From positions 315,001 to 379,000 of the forward strand of contig NC_065888.1 in NCBI RefSeq assembly GCF_905147045.1: a stretch of DNA of 64,000 nucleotides, written 5' to 3'. Position 1 is the first letter of the stretch, and every line of letters begins with the position of its first letter. Under the pieces are notes generated by a model. The model was not told the DNA's origin, did not search any database, and saw only the letters and a list, made by a program, of their open reading frames with translations. The translations under genes and the position numbers were made by a program. Of the stretch, positions 34,750 through 46,936 are shown piece by piece. Origin of the DNA: Nymphalis io (lineage: Eukaryota > Arthropoda > Insecta > Lepidoptera > Nymphalidae).

Positions 34750-35165
34750 ATTAAAAAGGGCTGGCGGTGACGGACGGAGATAGCGTCAAGCGAACCATTG
34801 TTCCGATTATCGGAGCTCTCTTTGTTTCATTTACACATCGGTGGTCGGGGCGTAAACGGGTGCGGATAAAAATGCGTATCGAATTCGCGGTTTTCACGGA
34901 TGCGGCGCACGTCTGGTGCGATAATGAGCCGAACAGAACCTGAGAGGCTCCGTATTGTACATTCAATCTTGGGCAATTTGAGCGGGCCGCGTTATTCGAG
35001 CCCTTTATTTCTTTGTATCCGTTTACAGCTGTTGATTTGGGCGCGGACGTGCCTGGATGAATGTTCTGGGTATCGGTCGAGGGCATCGCTATACGGCGGA
35101 CCGTCGAGAGCCTTCGCTTGCCGAGGTTACGTTTGCGTTTTCTTTGTATTACTCTCATCATCTTT
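34750..35165. promoter_or_regulatory. GC-richer block, possible conserved non-coding element
   Basis: About 400 bp stand out from the AT-rich intron by near-balanced base composition and many CpG-containing words (GGTCGGGGCG, GCGGATAAAAATGCG, GAGCGGGCCGCG). Open frames on both strands (136 codons minus, 108 codons plus) are expected from the composition and show no domain. It does not match any repeat family in the window. A cis-regulatory element of the surrounding gene is my guess. Confidence 0.3.
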
Positions 35166-35309
35166 AGCTCGAAGTTGTTTCATCTATCCAGTTTTATTAT
35201 CCCTGTCTTTATATAGAAAATTCTAGCTTTTATATATAAAAAAATCATAAAACTTAACTATCTATTATAATGTTATAAATTTATAGTTATTTAAAAATAG
35301 CTGGATATA

Positions 35310-35565
35310 GAGTGCCGAAAACTCCCAGTGGTTGGAACACATGACTCTAAGCCGAAGATTGCAAGTTCAAACCAGAGCAAAGACCACTCAGTTTTTATAC
35401 TTTTATAATATATATTTATGCTTAGTTTGCTATGCTGAAAATCTGTCACACAAGTATATGTAATTACCATCCCACGTTGGAGCAGACTGCTGGTATAGAT
35501 TCCAAGCCTTATTACCCTCAGTAGGAGTGGGGGACTTAGCCCACGAATGACTCATTTACTTACTT
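35310..35565 (+). mobile_element. SINE-A, old near-full-length copy
   Basis: An A-box-like TCCCAGTGG (about 35333) and a B box (AGTTCAAACC, about 35369) are followed by a diverged body and the CCCACGTTGGAGCAG and GGAGTGGGGGACTTAGCCCA segments of the family. No TSD recognised. Confidence 0.7.
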
Positions 35566-36546
35566 CGAGTAGGTCAATAGGACATAGGGCCGACTATAAT
35601 GTTTTCATTTATTCTTTATTATATTATAACGTATTTGCTGTTACACACATCTAAGAATATCTGCGTCTTCATACTATCGAAATACTTTCGACATTGATCT
35701 CATTTCATTATTTTGTATGCTATAATATTTGAAATGATAAAGAATTTTTGATTGAATACAAATCGATAAAGTTTCATTCATAATAGGAAAAATCAAAGCG
35801 CGTGAAGTTTTGTGGAAAACAAACTCACCAACTATTTGGACAAGCGAAACGAATTCAAATCAAATTAAATTCTAGCAAAATATATTTGTTCACGTCCGTT
35901 CCAAAAAGCGAAATATAGTGTTATTTTAGTTTTAATTTATTTCGTAATAATAATCGTAGAGACAATGGTATAGTGGATGGAAAACGTGAGCATCAATTAC
36001 TGAAGAAAGTAGGTTCAATTCAAGCAAAACTACTTGCTTCATTCGAATCTATAAGTAATAATTGGTAAGAGAAGATATCGTAATGAAACAGAGCAAATGA
36101 ATTTTTTACTTAGCACCAATGCGTGGGATTATATATACAACAAACATAATGAGTGCGTTGTATAGTGGTATTATATGCAGTATTTTTCCGCTGAATCACA
36201 ATTCCGATTATACAACATCAGAATCTGTGTATATGTATGTAAAACGTTCAAGAATGGGCTCAGCTCATGTTACATATACAAGCCAATTTGTTACTTTTGT
36301 AGGACAATATCAGAACTACTTATAATAATTTTTATTTATCGATTAAAAGCATTCAAATACTCTTAATGGTCCACCAATGTTGACTCCAATTGACACGCCC
36401 GCTCCATGGTGACGAGAACCGTAGCCTTTGCGGAGCACGTCGATTATTACTCGATAAACAACAGAACTAAAACCTCAATATTTAATAATATATATAAGAT
36501 ATAGTATATTACGTATTTACAAAGCTTCTTTTTAACTTAAAATAGG
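35566..36546. other. No gene; weak tRNA-like string
   Basis: ATGGTATAGTGGA (about 35965) and GGTTCAATTC (about 36011) have the order and rough spacing of A and B boxes, possibly a decayed SINE head. No other supported feature. Confidence 0.3.
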
Positions 36547-36612
36547 TAGACAGACTGACAAACAGCCCACTTATTGGTAAGATGTCTCCACTAACTATAG
36601 ATATTGGTATTG
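36547..36612. repeat. Repeat-D or retroposon-C-like scrap
   Basis: AGACAGACTGACAAACAGCC, CACTTATTGGTAAGATGTC and TAGATATTGG resemble the terminal blocks of the poly(A) retroposon families. Very diverged. Confidence 0.3.
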
Positions 36613-37711
36613 TTATAACCATTATTCATCTCTTCCTCGTCCACGATATATATTTATATATTTCTTTATGAAATTGAAAGTTTTTAACAATAACAAAATA
36701 TGACGAAAAAGACTTTCTTTATTATATTATATTTTTATATTAAATATTATCATTTTATTAATAAAAGATTACGTTTCATTGGAAGTAAAAAAATATAAAT
36801 AATTCCTTAAGAAATAGAATATCTAGTATTCTCAATCATATCATATTCAAACAGCCAACGCAAGCACACTATGCTTATAATCTTCACCGTTTCTGCAATC
36901 CTAATATCGGAAATGAGGCATCAACGAACATTCGCAAATAGCTGACGAACAGCAAACAATAGCAATGCGAAGCCGACCGCTTGATTGGCAAATTCTGAGC
37001 GACTAAACATTACTGGTGTAGATGTCCCCTGTAACATGTCGCGGTTAAACAGTGTAATGCGGGTACTAATGACAAGTCCGGAAATTAATTAGCCCTATAA
37101 CTGTGGAATAGCTGTTTACGCAAACAATTTTCGGATATTCGGACGTCGAAAACTTCGTTTGTGGTAATAGAGAAAATTGCTGTTATTGAGAATACATTAC
37201 TATAATTACAACTAGATTTATCGTTGATCTCGTTATTTGTTATCGTGTTCGTAATTTGGAATAATTTGATTGGTTGATTTGGTTTGTGAAAGAACTTTAA
37301 CGTTCATAAGCTACGAGAACTTCTGAAAGAAACCAAATATTTAAAAATCAAATGTGTCGAAAGTTTTTATTATGTCTCTGTTTCATTTTTATTAACTATA
37401 ATTAGCTTTATAAACTATATACATATAGTATATGTGAATACACATTACGAATATTATTATATTAAAAAACTACACTAAAAATGTTAAAAAAATTGCTACA
37501 ATAAACTTCCAAAAATATATAAATTTAAATGATTATAAAATTGATATTGTCATATTGCTATCAAAATAAGAAAATAATACTTTATTCAGATAGGCTCTTA
37601 CAAAGATTCGAATAATCATTTATAACATAAATTATAATAACCGACAAACAACTACATACCGAACCGACAGTTCGGAATGTAAGTAGATTATTTTAGAAGA
37701 GCAAAGAACTT
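36613..37711. other. No gene seen
   Basis: AT-rich DNA without supported features. Confidence 0.45.
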
Positions 37712-38005
37712 TACTGGTGGTAGGGCTTTATGCAAGCTCGTCTGGGTAGGTACCACCCACTCATCAGATATTCTACGGCAAAACAGCAATACTTGATATT
37801 GTTGTGTTCCGGTTTGAAGGGTGAGTGAGCCAGTGTAATTACAGGCACTAGGGACATAAAATCTTAGTTCCCAAGGTTGGTGGCGCATTGGCTATAAGCG
37901 ATGGTTGACATTTCTTACAATGCCAATGTCTAAGGTCGTTTAGTGACCACTTACCATCAGGTGGCCCATATGCTCGTCCACCTTCCTATTCTATAAAAAA
38001 AAATA
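37712..38005 (+). mobile_element. Retroposon-C, full-length copy
   Basis: It runs from CTGGTGGTAGGGCTTTATGC to CCTATTCTATAAAAAAAAA with all family blocks in order and few mismatches. It has no coding capacity; the 66-codon minus-strand frame is the reverse of the repeat. It is followed after ~60 bp by a second copy in the opposite orientation. Confidence 0.85.
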
Positions 38006-38065
38006 CTTTTAGCATTGACTCCTTTTTATCAATCATTAATTCTGCAATATAGATAGAACGAATAG

Positions 38066-38345
38066 ATTGGACACATGACGGTTAATGGTCACAACCACCC
38101 ACACACACTAACGCCATCTAAGATTTTATCTCCCTTGCGCCTGCAGTTCCACTGGATCACCTATCCTTCAACCCGGAACACAACAATACCAAGTACTGCT
38201 GTTTTACGGTAGAATATGTGATGAGTGGGTGGTACCTACCCAGCCGAGCTTGCACAAAGCCTACCAGCAGTAAATCTTGTTGTTAGTAAGTTGATGTATC
38301 CTGCGTGAGTTTTTTTATCCTCTATACATATAATCTTGTACACAA
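38066..38345 (-). mobile_element. Retroposon-C, longer form with extra 5' module
   Basis: The body is somewhat diverged. Beyond the usual 5' boundary at about 38271 it continues into a module (AATCTTGTTGTTAGTAAG..., then ATAATCTTGTAC) shared with the copy at 22920-23301. With its plus-strand neighbour it forms an inverted pair. Confidence 0.75.
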
Positions 38346-39134
38346 TGATCTGCCTTATTTGTTGAAATATATTTATTAATTACTTATTTGTATCTGGCTT
38401 GAGTAAAACCAAACAATTTAATTAATTAATACTTAATATACGTAACAAAAATATAACCTCTATAACGAAATGTTTCAAAAGAGAAGTACAAAACACATTT
38501 TATACTTATATTATTTTTTTTATATAAGACACGCTTATCCCGGTTCTCCCAGCACATCCGAGAAGAAAAAAAAAAGCATTAAGACAGATAAACTTGATAT
38601 CCTCTAATACACTAGTCGGGTTATCCGCTACACAAGTCATCACTGTTTGGCTAAAAAATATTACCCTCTTTAGGGCGATTTGGGGGTTTGAAAAGATTTT
38701 AGTGAAACTTGTAAGACAGCGTGATTCGTTATTTTTTACGGTTCTCGATCATCAGTCTCGGTTTTTTCCTCTATATAATCGTTACATCGACGGGAAAAAG
38801 CCGTTCTGAAAGGAATTTTATAGATGTTACGTATCAATTTCTCCTAATATTGCCTTGCGTGATCCGAAATATTGCTTTTTAGTTTTATTTTTCATTAATA
38901 CATATTTTTCGAATTGAATATTATATTGAAATTTAGAATAACCCCGACTATTATTTAATTACAATAGAGCTTTTCATTGTAATGCTGATTGCCCAATTAA
39001 AGGCAATATCGACTGATCTGATCAAAACTGTGGCTGTATAGGGTCAGTCATTTCAATGTTAAAACGATTCGAATTCTGTTTAAAATTCATGTAGTGAAGT
39101 TGTAGTTAGAGCCAATAAATGTCCCTCAGCTGGT
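38346..39134. other. No gene seen
   Basis: AT-rich DNA. The 71-codon frame at 38594-38809 is unrecognised. Confidence 0.4.
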
Positions 39135-39322
39135 ACTGGTGCTGGTACTCATTGGAATTTCATTCGACACGTCAGGCAGGTTTTTTCGCGAATGTTCCTT
39201 TACAAGTAAGATGCATTATAAACACAAATGAAACACGTCCGAAATGAATGTGCTTGTTCGAGTTCGAAGCCGCAATTTTTATAAGATTAATGTTTTCTAA
39301 CCACTGGGCTATATCAGCCCAA
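39135..39322 (-). mobile_element. SINE-A, old copy with tRNA-like head
   Basis: The minus strand reads an A box (TAGCCCAGTGG at about 39300-39312), a damaged B box (GCTTCGAACTCG) and a diverged body with TTTGTGTTTATAATGCATCT. The 3' part is hard to follow. Confidence 0.65.
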
Positions 39323-40995
39323 AAGTAATGTAGAAAATTAGGTAAATACAGGAGCGTATCTGTGGTCTATTGCGGGTGGTAGTACAAAGGTACGTTGCGC
39401 AGTTATTTATCCAGTGTTGCGGTGAGACGTCACAATTACATAGATAGATAAGCCGTCAGATTTATGACTCGTCTGTGAGCCCACTCCGCCGATTCCTAAG
39501 CCTGTAAACCCTGGCCTATTTGGTTGTATGGCATCGCTGTTGGCGGAATATTGGGTTATATTTGTCTTAATGCGTAAAATTAAACTTCCTCGGCGTGGTA
39601 AATTTGTATTTTTTGTAAATGTATAGTTTCATAATTAAAAAGTAAAAAGTCGTCCGCATACTCTTTTTTATACATTTTGTGTGCAATTGCAAAATTTATT
39701 TTACGTATGATAGTTTATATTTTATAAAAGAGTATAATATGTATTGCAAATGATACACATGATCTATATTTTGTTGATAATTGAGGAGGTTGTATATCGT
39801 TGCGATAAATAGACCGAAAGCAGAGTTCATTTAAGGTAGTAACAGCCATCAGAAACGTAAGTTAAATTTAACGGTAAATTATAGATAACTTTAAATTTAT
39901 TGATCCTTTGTTTTATATTTCAAAGTATAACACATTTCGGAATATCTACAAAAATATTAAAATAATCAATCAAATTTATAAATAAAAATAATTGATTAAA
40001 AAAGATATCTTACATTCAAGGGATTTTATTTAAAATTAGAAGAACATATTACCCGCCCCTACTAGCGCGGGATCCTACCCAGTAAACAACATGGCGCCTC
40101 GGTAGCTCGGGCGCTAACTCAGTAAATTGAATTATAACGGCCGAGAAAAATAATGGAAGGTGAATGCGAGCCCGCGTCTCAATAACTGAAGCTGCAACGA
40201 ACACACTCATCTTCCTCGACATGTTTATGGTACAGGAAACTTTTAAAAGAATAATGTTTCTCATAACTTTATTTCGTGTACACTATTCGATATATTATTT
40301 GTTTATTTTTACCTTAAACCTCTTAAGGATTTTTTTATAAATAATGCTGGATTCCTTTTCCTAACAAATCGTCACGGTACATGAATGAACGATTGTTTTA
40401 AAGATACGAGCAACGAGTCGTTAAAGTCGTTTGTATAGTTGACAATTATGACGTGTTTTTTGACTAAAGGTAAGTTGAGTAAAACTTTCTAAAATTAGAG
40501 CGAGGTGGCGAGTGATCGTATTTACTCAGCCATAGCGTAGCCAAGGAAAACATTTAGGTAAATTCTATTGTATTAATATTGTTTCAATAAACTTTCACAT
40601 CGAGGCGAAGATATTTAAAAAAAACCATCAACAACTATTGCATCATACCAAAAATAACATCCTCAATGTTGCTGAATTCTGGCTGAATTCGAATACGTTA
40701 ATTTGCAAGTATATACTACTAATATAATACTCGTATTGACTATTGACTTTCTTGTCAGAATCGATATTGCTTACAGATGGTAACGACAATTCGAAAACAT
40801 TGTTTTAAAAAAGGAATCAATGAGTTGCAAATACGAACAGATAATCTCTGTAAAACCTACATTTCGAACTGATAGCTTTACGTTTAATCTTGTAAAAATA
40901 CGATTAAAAGTGAGCGTAAGAGTCTACTTTATTTAACTTATTGTATGTTCGTTAAAATATAAAATGATGCTAAAAGTAACATTTCGTAAATATCT
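39323..40995. other. No supported gene; GC-richer patch 40050-40240
   Basis: The patch at 40050-40240 has balanced composition and a 71-codon minus-strand frame without recognisable domain. It matches no repeat here. Otherwise AT-rich. Confidence 0.35.
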
Positions 40996-41082
40996 TACTG
41001 CTGGAATATAGGCTCCTCTTCTTTTGAGGAGAAGATTCACGCTCATTCCACCACGCAGTTCCAATGTAGATTGGTAACTTTT
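40996..41082 (-). repeat. SINE-A 3'-end fragment
   Basis: ACTGCTGG, GGCTCCTCTTCTTTTGAGGA and ATTCCACCACGCAGTTCCAA are reversed terminal blocks of SINE-A. The head is missing. Confidence 0.7.
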
Positions 41083-41099
41083 TAAAACTTGTAGTCTTT

Positions 41100-41441
41100 T
41101 AATTTATATATATTCCTGCTTCCCCCTTCCTTCTTAAGTCCACGCGAGCTAGTTCTCGATGTCACCGCCTAACTGTGACATCAATTCCATCGCGAACAAA
41201 GAAATTTGGCAACTCCTTTCTTTGTCGCACTTCCAAAAAATGGAATTCCTTACCAGCTCACGTGTTCCCCTCCTCTTACACTCGGGTTCCTTCAAACGAG
41301 GCGTGAAGAGGCATCTTGCGGGCCGGCAAGGCGAAGGCGGCTAGTGCAGAACGTTTTTCCCGTCTGTACTGGCTGTCGTCGCGTTTGGACTCTACTACCA
41401 CTTACCATCAGGTGGAGTAGAGTCATTTGCCCTCCCGGCGA

Positions 41442-41443
<2 letters not shown>
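41100..41443 (+). mobile_element. Jockey/CR1-type LINE, 3'-terminal fragment
   Basis: It is the same family as the LINE at 53577-55821, opposite strand. It encodes the last ~75 residues of the RT protein (NCDINSIANKEIW, WNSLPAHVFPSS-type and GSFKRGVKRHLAGRQ blocks, in more than one frame). The 3' UTR follows (TACCACTTACCATCAGGTGG). It ends at TGCCCTCCCGGCGA, followed by a long (TA)n tract. The 5' part is missing. Confidence 0.85.
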
Positions 41444-41472
<29 letters not shown>

Positions 41473-41494
41473 TATATATATATATATATATATT
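41444..41494. repeat. (TA)n microsatellite, then TG-rich
   Basis: About 50 bp of TA dinucleotides broken by TTTA, followed by TGTGTGTATGTGTG. It starts exactly at the LINE 3' end and may have grown from the element's tail. Confidence 0.9.
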
Positions 41495-41508
41495 GTGTGT
41501 ATGTGTGA

Positions 41509-43826
41509 AACATTGACACAATAAATTAAATACACATGCGTGACAGCACTTTAATTACCTCATTTCACAATAATTAATCAAAACACTAAAGTTGATTATA
41601 TTAGACGAAGAATTTTGGTTTTATAAAATGCAAATGAGCTGCCGTCCAAAGTTAAAGGCCTGTTCAGAATAAGTATGCGCTCTCCACTTCGCTGGTCTGC
41701 TGTGTTATGAATACACATGTCTCAGAGTTTCTACTGACGCATACAAACATCGCGACAGTTTCCTTCAACAAGTAAGGAATGAGTGAATTACTAAAATAAA
41801 TTTAACATCAGCAAATTTCAGTATAACCGAATTTAAGTCGGTCCATTCTCGATTAGGTTCCAAGTGGTCCAAGTTTAGAGTTCCGAAATAGTTTTTGAAC
41901 GCGGATATCGGTGAATTATTTTAGATTACTCGAATCGAAACGTTATACAATCAATCAGTCCGATAGGGAAGTTTATAGATGATCGCACACCTTGGGAATT
42001 AAACAGTCGCCTTCAGGATATCTCTTTTTTATTACAAAACGGTGCAACTATTTATTTTACTTTGACTAGTAAAGGTAATATTTAATAAAATAAACTTTAA
42101 TTATATTTAAAAATTGCAGAATAATATGGATAAACAACTGACTTAAATTAAGGCAACAAATACATTATAATAATTAGCATTGTTGTTACAAATTCAAAAT
42201 ATCAATGTTATTCCAAACTTTTAGTGACTTTTCTATGTAAGTTACTAAACTAACACTTATCGTTTTTTTTAGTCTTATTATTAGGAATAAAAATTTTGTA
42301 GAAGTACGTAATACATAAGTAACATTTTTAGTTCTATTTTCTTTTTAGGGACGGACGTGACCTAAAATATTTGAAACCTAGATAGTCTCAAATCTTTTAT
42401 GAGAAAGGAACAATGAAAGACTACGGTCAAAACGTAGCAGTGAATGTCTAACGGCATCTCATGAATGAAGTCATACGACGCCATCTCTCCAGCGAAGCGG
42501 AAAAACACCGCGACTAGGAACATTCAAAGTTAAATAAAATCGAACCTTCCCGAAGGAAAATGTTAAGAAACTAATAAATTTCCATCAGGAACGAACATCA
42601 CCAATAATTCGATTTCGACTTTAGTTTTTGGGTGTTCTCCCGAGGACCTAAATCAAACTAAGGCTATTACAGAAACTAGTTTACGTTAACTGGGCTGTTT
42701 CGTAAATTTATTAACTTCCAATTGTGTTAGTTTCAAAACTCGGTTTACAAAACCTATTGTTGTATTTGACTTAAAGGTATATACTGTTTACTTTATGATT
42801 AACTCCATAAATATATTATAAAACTATATACAGTGCTGTCAATATAATATATTGAAAACTATGAACATGGCTCCTTCCATTTTGGTTTAGACAGTTTTGT
42901 GGTATCCAAATACACTATGTACCTCAACTTCGGCCTACAGTGAACTTTTATCGGTGACTTAAGATGGACAAGGTAATGCGCGCGCTGTGTATCCGATAAA
43001 AAGGTATAGGACCCTGCTGTTTGTTGTTTTATGTTTCTTATCAAATTCATCATTTCCTTTATATTTTGTCTTATATTATTGATAATATATTTGAAAATAT
43101 GATTTCTTTTGATTTGTAAATTAGTTTGATTGATAAATTAGGCATAGTCGTTATCAATGTTAGACTAATAAATTACTTTTCAGGAACAGGACTTTTTTAC
43201 TCTTCGGGAATCGAGAAAAATCGAAAAGTTCACGGATTAAAGTCTCCGGAAAAAAGGAAACAAGTTATATGAAGACGAGGGCACCATCTGATGAAATAAA
43301 ATAAAATACGGCTATTACAATATATTCCTGATTTAGTTACAAGAAATAATTTTCATAAAATATGGTCAAATAAAAAATGAAGTTATTTTATCTTAACTCA
43401 TATCGTAAAAAGATAAAGAAAATTTAAAATCTTAAAATACTATATAAAAATTCACCGGAGGACCGTAAAATACGTAAGAGTGGCTCTCCGCCACCTGGAA
43501 ACGAAAAGACGATAACTCAGAGCGAGAGAAATCTTTAACAACCTAAGCACAGAGCAGAGTGTAAATTATAGTTTTGAGTAAAACTGTCATCCAGTTATCT
43601 GGTTATGAAAATCTAGGAGAAAAATCACATGAAAAAAAAAACAATAATTGAGGCATATTACTCAATTCAAGATTATATAAATGATAAAAAAGCATGAACT
43701 TCGATGTGTTGATTTTATACTTCCTATATAAAAAATAAATATATTTTACTAACCTATATTATTTAAATATGTGGGAAACGGTACCAGGTTTCTTGCCGAT
43801 TCGTCTCGGTACTCACATTTGAACCG
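41509..43826. other. No gene seen
   Basis: AT-rich DNA. The 64-codon minus-strand frame at 42859-43053 is unrecognised. Confidence 0.45.
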
Positions 43827-43834
43827 ACGGTAAA

Positions 43835-43893
43835 AGAGGAGAGGAGGCCTTTAGCCCAGCAGTGGGACATTCACAGGCTGTTACGGTACGGTT
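43835..43893 (+). mobile_element. SINE-A, very short 3'-end insertion
   Basis: Only the last ~59 bases are present (GAGGAGAGGAGGCCTTTAGC to the short TTACGGT tail). ACGGTAAA at 43827-43834 and 43894-43901 may be an 8-bp TSD, although the tail resembles it. Confidence 0.75.
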
Positions 43894-43901
43894 ACGGTAA
43901 A

Positions 43902-44270
43902 TCTATTCTCCCGTACTCTGAAATGCCTCTTACAACACACAACCCGCGTATTTATCACGCGGGTATTTATATATCTCGCAATAATTCTACTAATAATAAA
44001 TAAATATTGCTAATTTCCAAGAAAAGCCAAATTAAGTATATTAATAAAACGTTTATATGAAATAAATTATTTATATTTAAAAAAAAATTAACATATCACA
44101 AAGCCTATTATGTGCTTCCGGAAACTATGAACTAAAATAATATGAAACGTTCTTAAGGTTATTAATCAGATTGGTAGTTTTACGTGAGTATGAAATAAAA
44201 AAACTAACAAAAATCTTTGCAATAAATATAAGTGGGAAGTGTAATTCATTATAGTTTATTGGTGGTATTT
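43902..44270. other. No gene seen
   Basis: AT-rich spacer. Confidence 0.4.
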
Positions 44271-44560
44271 ACTTGTGGTAGGGCTTTGTGCCAGCTCGTC
44301 TGGGTAGTTACCACCCAGTATACATCAGTATAATCCACTCATCAGATGTTCTACCGCAAAACAGCAGTAATTGGTATTTTTGTGTTCCGGTTTAAAGGCT
44401 GAGTGAGCCAGTACAGGCATAAGGGACATAACATCTTAGTTCCTAAGGTTGGTGGAGCATTGGCGATGTAAGCGATGGTTAACATTTCTAACAATGCCAA
44501 TGTCTATGGGCGTTTGTGACCACTTACCATCAGGTGGCCCATATGCTCGTCCGTAAAAAA
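44271..44560 (+). mobile_element. Retroposon-C, full-length copy
   Basis: ACTTGTGGTAGGGCTTTGTG to ATATGCTCGTCCGTAAAAAA with all blocks in order. A ~20-bp insertion or local duplication (about 44318-44338) lies after GTTACCACCCA, and a short deletion precedes CAGGCATAAGGG. The 3' end lacks the CCTTCCTATTC segment and goes straight to A. Confidence 0.82.
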
Positions 44561-44654
44561 ATGCGGGTATAACTCTGTAATGGCATTTTATTATTTTTTA
44601 TAATAATAAAACCTTCAATAGTACATAGATTACCTAGATAGCTTATAACGCCGC

Positions 44655-44732
44655 CGATCGTGTCGGATTGCCGTCCCATCGGATTATGAGATTGAGGGAG
44701 TGGAGAGTGCATGCGTGTTCTGGGCACTCGTT
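44655..44732 (+). repeat. SINE-B internal fragment
   Basis: CGTGTCGGATTGCCGTCCCA, TCGGATTATGAGA and GGAGAGTGCATGCGTG match the centre of SINE-B. Both ends are missing. Confidence 0.7.
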
Positions 44733-45756
44733 AATGAAATATAATATCTTTTGTATAGTTGACTTGTTCGTCGGCCGTCATTAATTTCAATCACGGGGAT
44801 ATCAGAGTACCTAATTGCAAGCAGAACAAAAATCTGTTATATAGTTTCTGAAAAAAACTTGCAAACACTAAAACCAAAGGATAATAGAGAAATAACCGTT
44901 TTTGGTCTCAGATAAAGTATCGCATTGATTCTGAAATATTTTCTAAATTAATAAATATATTTTTGATCATCTGCATTAATAAATTACAGAGCATTGACAA
45001 GGACATTTTACAGGAGGCATGATCACCAAAACGACAGTCCTCAAAGAAACAATTGTTTTATTAAATATATCAATTTTAAAATAAACCCCTATAAATTTTT
45101 ACGGTTACCATATATTGCCGAATGGAATATTTTATCCAAAAATCCAATGCGAAGGTTATTCACTAGAATTGTGAAACTTAATCGGGGATCGGTTGTTTGC
45201 TCCCAGTGGGGATTGGACCATTTCCAAAAGGACAGCGCGTAACTACATACAAGGGATAATAGCTCCTAGAGTATCGGCTTAAGGATTTTTATTGTGCAAA
45301 ATTATATAAAAATTTGCCGACCCAACTGACCACGGACATTCTAACACCGCTACTTTTATTTTATGTAACGTAGTATTGTATTTCCAATGGCCATGAAAAT
45401 TGTAGGGCTAATGTTGTCGCAGCGTGCGGAGCAATACATTAGGAGACCTATCGAGAAACTATTGCATCACAGTAACTTATTAGTTAATCGATTCGATAAA
45501 TATAATACATTAAAAAACATAACTTTTAAATTTTAATATTGAACCAAAGTGAATAATTATAATACGAAAAAAGAATTTTACACAAAATTATGGTAATATA
45601 AATATTTTTTGAATGAATAAAAATTATAATGTCATCTGTCGGCTATACTCACCGTTATTTATATTTGAATGTTAAGTTAGTCTATAATTGATATATATTT
45701 TGTTACAATATTTTTATATAAGCAAAAATAAATGTTTTTTCTGAATATATAGCGTT
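44733..45756. other. No supported gene
   Basis: AT-rich. The 82-codon plus-strand frame at 44994-45242 has no recognisable domain. Confidence 0.4.
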
Positions 45757-45767
45757 GGCTTCTTACT

Positions 45768-45832
45768 ACCGTAACAGCCTGTGAATGTCCCACAGCTGGG
45801 CTAAAGGCCTCCTCTCCTCTTTTTGAGGAGAA
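45768..45832 (-). mobile_element. SINE-A, 65-bp insertion with 11-bp TSD
   Basis: It holds only the 3' end of SINE-A (reversed: ACAGCCTGTGAATGTCCCAC to TTTTTGAGGAGA). Exact direct repeats GGCTTCTTACT at 45757-45767 and 45833-45843 show it inserted as a 65-bp fragment. Confidence 0.85.
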
Positions 45833-46110
45833 GGCTTCTTACTTGATAAAATAAAATATTTAACTAACTAACATTGGTTTCGATTGGTTCAGTGGTTTTG
45901 TGTTTGTGGTAGCAAGCAGACAAACACAGAGAATCATGATAGTCATAATGAAAACTATTATTAGGCTCTAAATAAACTAACAATTTATGTCTCTTTGATG
46001 ACATCGAATTGGCAATAAAATGATTGATCTTTGATATGACCTGAATCCTTACTAATATTGTAAATATCTACATACAATAATTATTTAATAAGAGCCTATT
46101 GAATAATTGT

Positions 46111-46336
46111 TTAGATTTTGTATGCTCTCTTAGGAACCCTTCGATCATATGGCATACACAATTTCTAACAAAACAATAAACATGAGCGCAGTGAAAACCT
46201 TTTAGGATTAAAACGTTCTGTGTGTGCTTACACCGATATGAACAAGACAGAACACTCGTACGACGAATTTTGAAAAGCTTTTATTTATAAGATTATAAAA
46301 CATAAACTGACTGACCACAGTCAACCTATAAGACAT
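46111..46336. repeat. Dispersed repeat, copy 1 (pair with 51331-51586)
   Basis: It shares long strings with 51331-51586 in the same orientation: ATTTTGTATGC, AATAAACATGAGCGCAGTGA, CCTTTTAGGATTAAAACGTTC and GATATGAACAAGACAGAACA. The distal end (CTGACTGACC...GTCAAC...TAAGACAT) resembles the start of lepidopteran Helitrons, so it is probably a decayed Helitron-related repeat. No clean termini. Confidence 0.75.
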
Positions 46337-46640
46337 TTATGACTTGGAATCTAATTAAAATACACTTTATAAAATACCTTTGTTATATTTTTATAGACCA
46401 GAAGTGAAAATGATTTTTTTTTAAATAATAAGTATTTACCTTAATTATTCACAATAAACAAATAATAAAGAGAACTATCATTGATTTCTAAAATATCCCT
46501 TGACAACGTAATTGTATGTTCGAATCACCCAAACTTTGCGCCAAAAGTAATATTCAATTTCTGCGGCGGGTGATGACGCGCTTTTCTTTTCTTTTTAATA
46601 TTCTGCACCACAAATAATTCATACATTCGGTCTAAGATTG

Positions 46641-46936
46641 TTATTTTTTTTATAGAATAGGAAGGCGGACGAGCATATGGGCCCCCTAATGGTAAGTGGT
46701 CACCAACGCCCATAGACATTGGCATTGTAAGAAATGTTAACCATCGCTTACATCACCAATGCGCCACCAACATTGGGAACTAAGATGTTATGTCCCTTGT
46801 GCATGTAATTACACTGGCTTACTCATCCTTCAAACAGGAACACAACAATACCAAGTACTGCTGTTTTGCGTTAGAATATCTGATGAGTGGGTGGTACCTA
46901 CCCAGACGAGCTTACACAAAGCTCTACCACCAGTAA
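46641..46936 (-). mobile_element. Retroposon-C, full-length copy
   Basis: On the plus strand the order is T-run, ATAGAATAGGAAGGCGGACG, full body, and the CTACCACCAGT boundary. It is well preserved. No exact TSD was recognised. Confidence 0.85.

Noticed and set aside
34751..35161. 136-codon minus-strand frame rich in Arg and Ser
   Set aside because: Expected from the GC-richer composition of this block; no domain, and the opposite strand has a similarly long frame.
41439..41494. Centromeric or origin-like AT repeat
   Set aside because: It is a plain (TA)n microsatellite at a LINE 3' end.
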